From Ferruginibacter sp. (GTDB lineage: Bacteria > Bacteroidota > Bacteroidia > Chitinophagales > Chitinophagaceae), in assembly GCA_017988335.1 (NCBI GenBank), contig JAGNRZ010000016.1, positions 1-32,285 of the forward strand: a stretch of DNA of 32,285 nt, in the 5' to 3' direction. The position numbers and the translations under genes were made by a program. Positions 8,526 to 16,297 of the stretch are shown here, one piece after another. The stretch's first letter is position 1, and each line of letters begins with the position of its first letter. The notes below the pieces were generated by a model that did no database searches, was not told where the DNA came from, and saw only the letters and a list, made by a program, of their open reading frames with translations.

Positions 8526-9119
8526 TTATTTCCTTTTTCTAAAGATAGTTTTTTGTAGTTTATATCCCAGCCAAGCACTAGCTGCACCAACCAAAGCCCC
8601 CACAAATACATCACTAGGGTAGTGTACACCTTGATACATTCTTGCCCAAGCAACACTACTGGCATATACATATGCTGGTGCTATCACATACCATTTTTTG
8701 TATCGCAAACTTAATGCCGTAGCATTACAAAAAGCAGTACTAGTATGACCGCTAGGCATAGATGTGTTTGCATCTGCATCTATTCTTTTTATGATGAAAG
8801 AATAAGTTTGATATGGCCTTTCTCTTTTTATAATATGCTTAGCAGATTGAGTAACGATGGTGTTAGCTAAATAACTTGCAGCAATGTATAGAGCATCTTT
8901 TTGCAAGCTCTTGTTTTTTGTAATAAGCCCAGCAGATAAAATGGTTAAAGGAGTTGCTATACTTATTGGCGTAGTTGTTTTTGAGCAAAAATTTGCATAG
9001 CTATTTCTAAAGCTACTTTCATTTTGATTAATAGATTTCAATGTATTAATATCAAAATTTTGCGTAAACCCCAATATCGGTAATAGCGTAATCAAAAATG
9101 GAAACCATAATTTCTTCAT
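8526..9119 (-). CDS. PAP2-family phosphatase
   Basis: A 197-residue protein with a signal peptide-like N-terminus (MKKLWFPFLITLLPILGF) and the three-part acid phosphatase signature: KRERPY, PSGHTSTAF and ARMYQGVHYPSDV. The Arg, Ser-Gly-His and His...Asp residues of the active site are all present. PAP2 enzymes remove phosphate from lipids such as phosphatidic acid, undecaprenyl pyrophosphate or lipid A; the active site faces the periplasm. The exact substrate is not clear. It begins 14 nt after the TonB receptor stop and ends 1 nt before the DUF2721 start, so it is the middle gene of a likely operon. Confidence 0.85.
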   Translation of the reverse strand: MKKLWFPFLITLLPILGFTQNFDINTLKSINQNESSFRNSYANFCSKTTTPISIATPLTILSAGLITKNKSLQKDALYIAASYLANTIVTQSAKHIIKRERPYQTYSFIIKRIDADANTSMPSGHTSTAFCNATALSLRYKKWYVIAPAYVYASSVAWARMYQGVHYPSDVFVGALVGAASAWLGYKLQKTIFRKRK

Positions 9120-9133
9120 GCAATGAAGATAAA

Positions 9134-11536
9134 TTATTTAAGATTACTGATAAAAGGTATATTTATTTTAAAGCTAAAATTTCTACCCATATTAAAAACA
9201 CCATTTCTGCCTGTAGCCAAATTAGTGGCAGCGTACTTTAGTCTGTTTAAGTGGTTTTGAAAACCTACGTCTGCAATATTTAAGGCATTAAAACTAAAGT
9301 TAAGTACTGGCATTTCTTTTTTGTTACAAATATTGCCACCTATTCCTGCATTTAATAAAGTATAACCTTTTGTTTTAGTTTCAGTATTGTAAGTATCAAA
9401 AATATGGCTTTGGGCAAAAGTGTTATCTATTTCAAAAGTTACATGTACATTTTTAATTTGTTTAGCTACTCTAGCAAAATCACCTCTAAACTCTGTAATT
9501 AATTTAGGGGCTGGCATAAAAGGTAAATTATTACTTCCTTCAATTGCATTGGCAAACTGTCCTCTTACTATTGAAAAAGTATTTTGAATATGTAACCAAT
9601 CTAATGGATGTGGATGTATATCTACATTTATTTCTGCGCCATATAAATTAGCTTTTCGTTGGTTAAAGGTAAATGCAGTTAAATCATCGCCATTTACATT
9701 TACTATTGAGTCTCCACCTAAACTATTTTGTAATTTTTGGTAAAAAATAAAATTGCTAAAACTGTTGTAAAAAACATTTACACCTAATGAAATATGCTCT
9801 GTAGTAAAGCTTAAGCCACCATCTAATTGCAAGCTAGTTTCATTTTTTAAATTTCTATTGCCATACTCATATCTTGTAGTGCCTTCATGTGCACCATTGC
9901 TCATTAGCTCAGGTATGCTAGGAGCCCTGTAAGCCCTAGCTATGTTAAATTTTATATTTAGTTTATCGCTTGATTGTACAGCAACACCGGCACTTGCGGA
10001 AAAATTAGCGAATGATTTTTTTAAACCCACTTCTTTTACACTACCACCATCCATTAAATCTTTGGTATTAATATTTCTAGTATCATATCGTACACCTCCG
10101 CTTATTGTTACTTTTTTATAACTTTTTTGTGTGTACACAAATCCACCTACATCAAATAAATTATAATTAGGTATCAGTTGCTCTACACCTTTGTTAGTAT
10201 TATTTTGCTGCATACCATTAATGCCAACAGATGTTTTATATCCTTTCTTTTCTTCAAAATGTAATTGTGTGTTGTAAGTAAGTGTTTTTAAATCAAAAAA
10301 TAATTCTTGTTCGTTAAGGTCATCTATATTGCCAAACTCTTCTCTTTTATTTTGTTGATAACCTATATTTAATGATAATCTTTTGGTATTTATTTTAAAG
10401 CTATTATCACTAGCAATTTTAAAATGATTTATTTGCTGAAAAGGAATTTGTGCACTCACACTTTTAAAATCAGCATTTGTAGCCCTAGCTTCTCCGCCGC
10501 CAGGCAAAGGTTTTATAAAAAAACCTTCATCATCTCGTTCACCTTCTATCAATCCTGTTTTTAAATTAAAGTTGCTCACCACTACATGTGAGTAACCCCA
10601 TTTGCCATTATAACCAACATAACCACCAACATTATTTTCTTTAAATTTTGAATTGTAAACATAACCATCGTATTTGTTTTTATAATCGGCGGCAGCCCTA
10701 TTACTGCTATACACACTCCAGTTAAAACCATTTTCATTACCAGCAATAGTTGCATTTATTGAACGTAAACGATTATTAGTTTGATAATTACTGCTAATAC
10801 TACCTTTAAGTATATTAACAGCTACAGGTACATTTGTTGTAATATTTAGCACACCTGCCATGGCATCACTTCCATAAATTAATGAGGCCGGGCCTTTTAA
10901 AATTTCAATTTTACTAACACTAGCTTCATCTATTTCAATCCCATGTTCATCGCCCCATTGTTGCCCTTCTTGGCGTACACCATCGTTAATTGTAAGCACT
11001 CTGTTATATCCCAAGCCTCTAATTATAGGCTTTGCAATGGCTGGTCCAGTTGATAACGTAGAAATGCCACCCACTTTTGATACAGCATCAATAATATTAG
11101 TTGCAGATGAGTTGAATATATCATCCTTTTTTATTGAAGTGACTGAAAATGGAATTTTTTTAAGTAGTGTAGCATTGCTAACTCCTGTTACAATTACTGC
11201 ATTATTCTCTACTACAGTTTCTGTTAATTGAAAATCTTTTTTTACATGGCCTATTATTTCAATTTGCACAGCTATAGAATTGTAACCAATGTGAGAAATT
11301 TCTACCAAATGTTTTCCTTCGGGAATATTTTGTATAGAAAAATGACCATTAGCATCTGTAGTGCCGCCAATTTTTATATCCACTATATATACCGATGCTC
11401 CAGCAATTGGTACATTTGAAGTAGAAGTAATTGTGCCCAAAAAGGCACCTTTAAGTAACTCTTTATTGTTAGCATATAAAGCACTGTTTGCAAAAAGCAA
11501 TAATAAAAAAATGAAGGAAGAAATGTGTTTTTGCAT
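9134..11536 (-). CDS. TonB-dependent outer-membrane receptor
   Basis: I choose the ATG at 11536 (800 residues) because it gives a clean signal peptide, MQKHISSFIFLLLLFANSAL; the open frame runs 36 codons further upstream without one. After the signal come a carboxypeptidase-regulatory-like beta domain (about 28-115), a plug domain (IIRGLGYNRVLTINDGVRQ; IEILKGPASLIYGSDAMAGV) and a beta-barrel to the end. The plug motif GQQWGDEHGIEID and the long acidic/His-containing loops are like those of metal receptors such as ZnuD-type proteins, but the ligand is only a guess. Its promoter has a perfect -7 box inside an inverted repeat, which suggests repressor control. It is probably first in an operon with the PAP2 and DUF2721 genes. 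Confidence 0.9.
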   Translation of the reverse strand: MQKHISSFIFLLLLFANSALYANNKELLKGAFLGTITSTSNVPIAGASVYIVDIKIGGTTDANGHFSIQNIPEGKHLVEISHIGYNSIAVQIEIIGHVKKDFQLTETVVENNAVIVTGVSNATLLKKIPFSVTSIKKDDIFNSSATNIIDAVSKVGGISTLSTGPAIAKPIIRGLGYNRVLTINDGVRQEGQQWGDEHGIEIDEASVSKIEILKGPASLIYGSDAMAGVLNITTNVPVAVNILKGSISSNYQTNNRLRSINATIAGNENGFNWSVYSSNRAAADYKNKYDGYVYNSKFKENNVGGYVGYNGKWGYSHVVVSNFNLKTGLIEGERDDEGFFIKPLPGGGEARATNADFKSVSAQIPFQQINHFKIASDNSFKINTKRLSLNIGYQQNKREEFGNIDDLNEQELFFDLKTLTYNTQLHFEEKKGYKTSVGINGMQQNNTNKGVEQLIPNYNLFDVGGFVYTQKSYKKVTISGGVRYDTRNINTKDLMDGGSVKEVGLKKSFANFSASAGVAVQSSDKLNIKFNIARAYRAPSIPELMSNGAHEGTTRYEYGNRNLKNETSLQLDGGLSFTTEHISLGVNVFYNSFSNFIFYQKLQNSLGGDSIVNVNGDDLTAFTFNQRKANLYGAEINVDIHPHPLDWLHIQNTFSIVRGQFANAIEGSNNLPFMPAPKLITEFRGDFARVAKQIKNVHVTFEIDNTFAQSHIFDTYNTETKTKGYTLLNAGIGGNICNKKEMPVLNFSFNALNIADVGFQNHLNRLKYAATNLATGRNGVFNMGRNFSFKINIPFISNLK

Positions 11537-11556
11537 GATATTATAAATTGTAACAA

Positions 11557-11584
11557 TGTTGCAAATATACAATTTTTTGCAACA
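11557..11584. promoter_or_regulatory. Inverted repeat (possible operator) over the TonB receptor promoter
   Basis: TGTTGCAA at 11557-11564 and TTGCAACA at 11577-11584 form a perfect 8-bp inverted repeat with a 12-nt spacer. On the minus strand the spacer and inner edge contain the -7 box TATATTTG. A dimeric repressor bound here would block the promoter. No regulator gene is nearby to name. Confidence 0.45.
11562..11569 (-). promoter_or_regulatory. TAnnTTTG -7 element of the TonB receptor gene
   Basis: On the minus strand TATATTTG matches the Bacteroidota -7 consensus exactly, 25 nt before the chosen ATG at 11536. This also supports that start over the longer open frame, because the upstream codons would lie before the transcription start. 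No good -33 box is visible. Confidence 0.5.
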
Positions 11585-11594
11585 AGGTGTATTT

Positions 11595-12320
11595 TTATAA
11601 AATCTTTTTATAGGTATTTTTTTGGGTAGAAAGGACAGTTTCACCTTGTGAAATAATAGTAGTTACTTCAACTGCATTTTCTAATGCTGTGTAATTAAAT
11701 GTTATAGAAAGAGTTTGTAATGGTGTAGAGGATTTTATTGTACCAATTAATTCATCATGTAAAAGCGTAAACGATAAGGCTATTGGTTGTTGCAAATTAT
11801 TTTTAAACTGTAAATCTTTATAGCCATACACTACTGTGGCATCGCTACCTAGTGGAGTAAAACGTTCTTCATCTTTATAAATATCAATACTATGGTGATG
11901 GCGTTCCAATATTTGCACACCAGCATGTAATGCTAAGTAATAAATTAATCCGCTTAATTGGCATAAACCGCCGCCTACTTCTTGCTTTAATTCATTACCG
12001 CTTATAGCTCTACTTTTTACATATCCTCTTTTTTGAGAAGGGTTGCCCACCAAATGCCAAAAAGAAAATATTTGATTAGGTTGTATAATTAAATGATTAA
12101 GCTTACTAATTGCCAATTGCAAGTTTTGCTTTTTAGCGGTAGAAAAAGATGAGTTATGTAATGATTGCTTAATTTCTTTTATGCAAACGTAGTTGTTATG
12201 TTGGGCTTGTTTAGTAGCTCTTTTAAAATAACTAGTATTGAGTATGGCTACTGCATTACGTAAAGCCTGCTTAATTTTTTGTTTAGCCGATGTAGTAAGT
12301 AAGGTTCTTAAATTTATCAT
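11595..12320 (-). CDS. VanW family protein
   Basis: A 241-residue protein. The VanW signature is clear: NQIFSFWHLVG, then GGGLCQLSGLIYYLALHAG, then HHHSIDIY and the tail YGYKDLQFKNN. VanW is an accessory protein first seen in vancomycin-resistance clusters; its biochemical role is unknown and most carriers are not resistant, so no resistance is claimed. No signal peptide is evident; the N-terminus is basic and helical (TTSAKQKIKQALRNAV). It ends 58 nt before the TonB receptor start, but the receptor has its own promoter-like element. It is divergent from the 23-residue-repeat gene. Confidence 0.85.
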   Translation of the reverse strand: MINLRTLLTTSAKQKIKQALRNAVAILNTSYFKRATKQAQHNNYVCIKEIKQSLHNSSFSTAKKQNLQLAISKLNHLIIQPNQIFSFWHLVGNPSQKRGYVKSRAISGNELKQEVGGGLCQLSGLIYYLALHAGVQILERHHHSIDIYKDEERFTPLGSDATVVYGYKDLQFKNNLQQPIALSFTLLHDELIGTIKSSTPLQTLSITFNYTALENAVEVTTIISQGETVLSTQKNTYKKIL

Positions 12321-12384
12321 ATAATTGAGGCATAAGTTAGTAGTTTCTTTTTAAAATTGTACTTTTATAGTATAATTTTTAGGT

Positions 12385-13062
12385 ATGAGGAAGATAATGA
12401 CGGCCGTATTGCTTTTAGTTGCTACTACAATTGTAAATGGTCAACAACTTACCCAAGTAAATATTACTGGTGTTGGCATTACAGATTGTTTTATAGTGAG
12501 CTTGCCCGAAAATGTACAAGTATATGTAAGTAAAGATGGAAGCATAATAAAATGGGGCTTTGATAGATTTATAGGTATACAAGAAAACTACGGCGGACAA
12601 TTAGAACCTTATGTTGGCAGAGTGGAATACTATACACAAAATGACGATGTAGCTTTTAGAGGCAAAGTAAGATATATAGGTAGAAACATGATTACCTACT
12701 ACGCCAGTTACGAAGGCGATGTATTAAAAGGAAAAATAAAAACGATAGGCACTACTACATTCAACTACTTTTTTAATAATGAAGATGCTGCATACCAAGG
12801 CAATTTAAAACAGATAGGACAACAAAGCATTACTTGGTACAGCAATTTTGATAATGAAGGATACAGAGGCAAATTAAAATCGGTAGGTATTACTAATTTA
12901 ACCTACTATGGCTCATTTGAAGACAAGGCTTTTAAAGGAAAAATTAAAAATATTGGTGGCACTGCTTACACCTACTACTCAAGCTATGAAAAGTACAGCG
13001 GCTCCATGAAAACTGGCAATAGCATACTTACGGTTAATACGGTGAAGTATTTTGTGAGGTGA
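12385..13062 (+). CDS. Exported protein with 23-residue beta repeats
   Basis: I do not recognise the family. The 225-residue product has a signal peptide (MRKIMTAVLLLVATTIVNGQ). From residue 93 to about 205 it is built of repeats with the pattern G-K-[IVL]-[KR]-x-[IV]-G-x(4)-[TN]-Y-[YF]-x(8)-[FY]-[KRQ]. Four units are exactly 23 residues (93-115, 116-138, 139-161, 162-184), a fifth is shortened (185-205), and a partial unit precedes them (78-92). Alternating hydrophobic and aromatic residues suggest a stacked beta sheet or solenoid, somewhat like MORN or YwqK repeats. It is monocistronic, divergent from VanW and convergent with pntB, with a large hairpin after the stop. Confidence 0.65.
   Translation: MRKIMTAVLLLVATTIVNGQQLTQVNITGVGITDCFIVSLPENVQVYVSKDGSIIKWGFDRFIGIQENYGGQLEPYVGRVEYYTQNDDVAFRGKVRYIGRNMITYYASYEGDVLKGKIKTIGTTTFNYFFNNEDAAYQGNLKQIGQQSITWYSNFDNEGYRGKLKSVGITNLTYYGSFEDKAFKGKIKNIGGTAYTYYSSYEKYSGSMKTGNSILTVNTVKYFVR
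12661..12999 (+). repeat. Tandem 69-bp coding repeats
   Basis: These bases encode the 23-residue units of the exported protein: four full units and one of 21 residues. The units are conserved more at protein level (GKIK-IG-TYY) than at DNA level, which points to old duplication rather than recent slippage. Confidence 0.6.
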
Positions 13063-13077
13063 AAATACTATGAATAT

Positions 13078-13111
13078 TGAATTGCGGTGGGCTTAAGTCC
13101 ACCGCAATTCA
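13078..13111. terminator. Large hairpin between convergent genes
   Basis: TGAATTGCGGTGG at 13078-13090 pairs perfectly with CCACCGCAATTCA at 13099-13111; the 8-nt centre GCTTAAGT can pair further with one G-T pair. It fills the gap between the repeat-protein gene and pntB, ending 2 nt before the pntB stop. There is no T-run, so it is either a bidirectional terminator of unusual type or a palindromic repeat element. Confidence 0.55.
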
Positions 13112-13112
13112 T

Positions 13113-14582
13113 CTACACACTCTTTATCTCCGCCACTAAATCTTGCAATACTTTTTTAGCATCGCCAAAAAGCATACTTGTTTTAGGTTGAAAAAATAAA
13201 TCGTTTTCAATACCGGCATAACCGGGTTTCATACTACGTTTGTTTACAATTACATTTTTGGCTTGCTCTACTTCTAAAATAGGCATTCCGTAAATAGGAG
13301 AGGCTGGGTCGTTTTTAGCGGCAGGGTTTACCACATCATTAGCACCCAATATTAATACCACATCGGTAGTTTTAAATTCATCATTTACTTGCTCCATTTC
13401 TTTTAGCTTATCGTAGCTAACATCAGCTTCGGCAAGTAATACATTCATGTGGCCAGGCATACGGCCTGCAACAGGGTGTATAGCATAACAAACTTCTACG
13501 CCTTTTTCTTCTAATATTTTTTCTAACTCATGGCAAATATGTTGGGCTTGTGCAACTGCCAAACCATAGCCCGGTACAATAATTACTTTATTGGCATAAC
13601 TCATAACCATAGCACTATCGCTAAGGCTAATTTCTTTGTAACTACCTTGTTCCTTACTGCCACCAGTAGCCGCTTTTGAGCTTCCGCCAAACGAACCAAT
13701 CAATACATTTTTTAAAGAACGGTTCATGGCTTTGCACATTAATATAGTCAATAATGTACCAGCAGCACCAACTAAAATACCGCCAGTTAGCATTACTTTA
13801 TTATTGTACAAAAATCCGCCACAAGCCGCTGCCACACCTGTAAAGGAGTTGAGTAAAGAAATTACAACTGGCATATCAGCACCGCCAATAGGTTGTACAA
13901 ACATTACCCCATAAATTAAACTCATTATTAAAATGGGGTAAAAAAGATAAGTAGCACTATTATCGTAAATCATATAACCAGCTAAACCAATAGTAGCTGC
14001 TAACAAGATTAAGTTTAAAATATTTTGTCCTTTAAAACTATAGTCTTTTATTTTACCATTTAATTTACCCCAAGCAATCATAGAGCCTGCAAAAGAAATC
14101 GACCCTATAATTAACCCCAAAAGAATAATTAAAAGCATTCCTCTATTTGCTGCTAAGATTTTTGTTTCTGCATCAAGTTGGCGTACACCGCTTATATAAA
14201 TTTGATTTTCTGTACTCTCTAAAATTTTTAGGAATTCGCTTAAATGATTAAACTCCACAATACTAATCAACATAGCACAAGCACCTCCCATTCCATTAAA
14301 CAAACTTACCATTTCGGGCATGGCAGTCATTTTTACTTTTTTGGCACTAAGCCATCCTAAAATAGAACCAATAGCTAAGCCGCCAAATATCCAAATGTAG
14401 TTTCCTAGTTTTTTTCCTTCTTCTTCATATAAAAATATGGTAGCAAAAATGGCAATCGTCATGCCTACGGCTGCCACTAAATTTCCTTTACGAGCACTTG
14501 CAGGATTGCTTAACATTTTTAAGCCCACAATAAATGTTATAGAGGCTATTAAGTAACAAAGTGTAAGAATATTTAAACTCAT
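13113..14582 (-). CDS. pntB: NAD(P) transhydrogenase subunit beta
   Basis: This inner-membrane subunit carries proton-channel helices and the NADP(H)-binding domain III of the transhydrogenase, which uses the proton gradient to move hydride from NADH to NADP+. The 489-residue product has about eight or nine N-terminal membrane helices. Domain III begins near residue 330, with VIIVPGYGLAVAQAQH (GxGxxV dinucleotide fold), YAIHPVAGRMPGHMNVLLAEA, LILGANDVVNPAA and NKRSMKPGYAGIENDLF. It is slightly longer than the E. coli protein (about 460), with extra residues in a loop between helices (ESTENQIYISGVRQLDAETK). It is last in the order pntAA-pntAB-pntB; a palindromic repeat sits in the 54-nt gap before it. 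Confidence 0.95.
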   Translation of the reverse strand: MSLNILTLCYLIASITFIVGLKMLSNPASARKGNLVAAVGMTIAIFATIFLYEEEGKKLGNYIWIFGGLAIGSILGWLSAKKVKMTAMPEMVSLFNGMGGACAMLISIVEFNHLSEFLKILESTENQIYISGVRQLDAETKILAANRGMLLIILLGLIIGSISFAGSMIAWGKLNGKIKDYSFKGQNILNLILLAATIGLAGYMIYDNSATYLFYPILIMSLIYGVMFVQPIGGADMPVVISLLNSFTGVAAACGGFLYNNKVMLTGGILVGAAGTLLTILMCKAMNRSLKNVLIGSFGGSSKAATGGSKEQGSYKEISLSDSAMVMSYANKVIIVPGYGLAVAQAQHICHELEKILEEKGVEVCYAIHPVAGRMPGHMNVLLAEADVSYDKLKEMEQVNDEFKTTDVVLILGANDVVNPAAKNDPASPIYGMPILEVEQAKNVIVNKRSMKPGYAGIENDLFFQPKTSMLFGDAKKVLQDLVAEIKSV

Positions 14583-14594
14583 TTAATTAGTGTA

Positions 14595-14616
14595 ACCTGT
14601 CTGCCGACAGGCAGGT
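14595..14616. repeat. GC-rich palindromic repeat between pntAB and pntB
   Basis: ACCTGTCTGCC followed by GACAGGCAGGT: a 22-bp near-palindrome that differs at a few positions from the perfect copy at 22125-22146. It is much more GC-rich than its surroundings. It lies in the spacer of an operon and could form a hairpin in the message. Confidence 0.65.
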
Positions 14617-14636
14617 TTGTTATATAGTATAATAAA

Positions 14637-14948
14637 TTATTTTTTCTTAGATTTAAACATTTCCAACATCCTATCTGTAACTACAAAACCACCCACTACA
14701 TTTAATGTACCTAGTATAACTGCTAAAAACCCTAAGCCAATAGCTAAGTAATTATCTGTTTCTGCTTTGCCCATTACTATTATAGCACCTATAATTACTA
14801 CACCATGTATTGCATTTGCACCACTCATAAGTGGAGTATGTAACACACTGGGTACTCTGCCAATAACCTCTATACCCACAAAAATCATTAGTATTACTAT
14901 GTAAATGATTTGTTGATTGGTACTTATAAAGTTTAAAATACTATCCAT
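14637..14948 (-). CDS. pntAB: NAD(P) transhydrogenase alpha subunit, membrane part
   Basis: A 103-residue protein with three to four membrane helices that matches the C-terminal membrane segment of PntA (VGIEVIGRVPSVLHTPLMSGANAIHGVVIIGAI). The SVLHTPLMSG.NAIHG motif is characteristic. In E. coli this part is fused to the NAD-binding domain; here, as in many bacteria, it is a separate gene. Together with pntAA and pntB it forms the proton-translocating enzyme. It starts 71 nt after pntAA and ends 54 nt before pntB. Confidence 0.92.
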   Translation of the reverse strand: MDSILNFISTNQQIIYIVILMIFVGIEVIGRVPSVLHTPLMSGANAIHGVVIIGAIIVMGKAETDNYLAIGLGFLAVILGTLNVVGGFVVTDRMLEMFKSKKK

Positions 14949-14988
14949 TAAAATAATTTTATCAATTTAAAAAAAGTGCAATAACTTA

Positions 14989-15027
14989 ATATTAGCACAT
15001 TAGCAATATTATCGAATTATCACATTA
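14989..15027. repeat. Low-complexity ATTAGCAC/ATTATCAC array
   Basis: Units like ATTAGCAC, ATTAGCAA, ATTATCGA and ATTATCAC follow one another across the pntAA stop (15020-15022) and into the spacer before pntAB. The last pntAA codons lie inside the array. Confidence 0.4.
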
Positions 15028-16138
15028 ATGCCTTTACTCTTTCATTTGTTACTTCACCACCATGTACCACACAAGTACCTTTTACTAAATCATCTTCAAA
15101 GTTTAAATTTAGTTGTCCTTCTTTTGTAATAATTAGTTGTAAAAAATTCAACACATTTTTACCATATAATTTACTAGCATCACTAGGCATTGTGCAAGCT
15201 AATGCACTATTACCAACTATACTTACGCCATTATGATTAACTGTGGTATCATTTTGTGTAAGATCTGTATTACCACCAGTGGCGGATGCTAAGTCAATAA
15301 TTACACTACCGTTTTTCATCGCATTAACCATTTCGGTAGTAATTAATATAGGTGCTTTTTTACCAGGTATTTGTGCAGTAGTAATTACAATATCTGCTTT
15401 AGCAACACTTTCTGCAATTTTTGCTTTTTGGCGTTGCATAAATTCTTCACTTTGCTCCACAGCATAGCCACCTGCTTTACTTGCATCTGCGGCACCTTCA
15501 ACTTCTACGAACTTTGCACCTAGGCTCATTACTTCTTCTTTAACGGCAGGTCGAGTATCAAATACTTCAATAACTGCACCTAAACGTTTAGCCGTAGCAA
15601 TAGCTTGTAAGCCTGCTACACCAGCCCCAAGTATCAATACTTTTGCTGGAGGAATACTACCTGCAGCAGTCATAAACATTGGAAAATAACGACTATATGT
15701 AAACGCTGCATTTAACACAGCCTTATATCCTGCAATATTGGCTTGGCTACTTAACACATCCATACTTTGTGCTCTGGTAGTACGGGGTAACATATCCATA
15801 CTGAAAACAGTAATGTTGTTTGATGCACAATCCTTCATCAAACCATAATTAAATAGAGGTAGGTAAATTCCTAATACAATCTTTGATTTAAGATTTGCGA
15901 TTTGTTGATTTTCGATGGGCTGAATAGTTAAAATAATATCGCTGGCTTGCAAAATCTCTTCTCTTGATTTTATAGATGCACCAGCGGCAACATATTTATC
16001 ATCATTAGCAAAAGCATTTACGCCAGCGTTTGTTTCTACACAAACATCTACATTCCATTTTTTTAATGTGGCAATATGTTCTGGTAAAAGTGAAACTCTT
16101 GTTTCAGAAGATTGTTCTTTTAATACACCAACTATCAT
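15020..16138 (-). CDS. pntAA: NAD(P) transhydrogenase alpha subunit, NAD-binding part
   Basis: The soluble domain I of transhydrogenase, which binds NAD(H) and passes hydride to domain III in PntB. I start it at the ATG at 16138 (MIVGVLKEQSSETRVSLLPEH, 372 residues) rather than two codons upstream at a TTG, because MIVGVLKE is the family N-terminus. Seen motifs are KEQSSETRVSLLPE, AAGSIPPAKVLILGAGVAGLQAIATAKRLGA (GxGxxG fold near residue 170) and VVITTAQIPGKKAPILITTEMV. Alanine dehydrogenase is related, but the pntAB/pntB neighbours settle the call. A 16-bp palindrome directly precedes the start codon. Confidence 0.94.
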   Translation of the reverse strand: MIVGVLKEQSSETRVSLLPEHIATLKKWNVDVCVETNAGVNAFANDDKYVAAGASIKSREEILQASDIILTIQPIENQQIANLKSKIVLGIYLPLFNYGLMKDCASNNITVFSMDMLPRTTRAQSMDVLSSQANIAGYKAVLNAAFTYSRYFPMFMTAAGSIPPAKVLILGAGVAGLQAIATAKRLGAVIEVFDTRPAVKEEVMSLGAKFVEVEGAADASKAGGYAVEQSEEFMQRQKAKIAESVAKADIVITTAQIPGKKAPILITTEMVNAMKNGSVIIDLASATGGNTDLTQNDTTVNHNGVSIVGNSALACTMPSDASKLYGKNVLNFLQLIITKEGQLNLNFEDDLVKGTCVVHGGEVTNERVKALM

Positions 16139-16154
16139 AAGCAATTAATTGCTT
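16139..16154. promoter_or_regulatory. Perfect 16-bp palindrome at the pntAA start
   Basis: AAGCAATT followed by AATTGCTT abuts the pntAA ATG (minus strand). A TACCTTAG sequence, close to the -7 consensus, lies just upstream on the minus strand at 16156-16163, so the palindrome would cover the transcription start. It is a candidate operator or a chance A/T-rich palindrome. Confidence 0.3.
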
Positions 16155-16297
16155 CTAAGGTAGCACAAATATTTGAAAGTAATTTTACCAAGCAATTTTA
16201 CGGGGTAAAAATATTTTTTCAATTCTACTTTTAATTACCAAAATTATATTTTAAATTGGGTGTTAAACAAAATCTATTAATTAAAAATTGATTGCAA

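Noticed and set aside
8525-8671. A longer N-terminus for the DUF2721 gene, overlapping the PAP2 gene
   Set aside because: The extra 49 codons lie antiframe inside PAP2 and have no family match; the ATG at 8524 begins exactly the conserved N-terminus.
11537-11644. An N-terminal extension of the TonB receptor
   Set aside because: It has no signal peptide features, crosses the -7 box and inverted repeat, and overlaps the VanW gene; the ATG at 11536 gives a normal signal peptide.
11595-12320. Vancomycin resistance from the VanW gene
   Set aside because: VanW alone does not confer resistance, and no vanHAX-type genes or van regulator genes are present.
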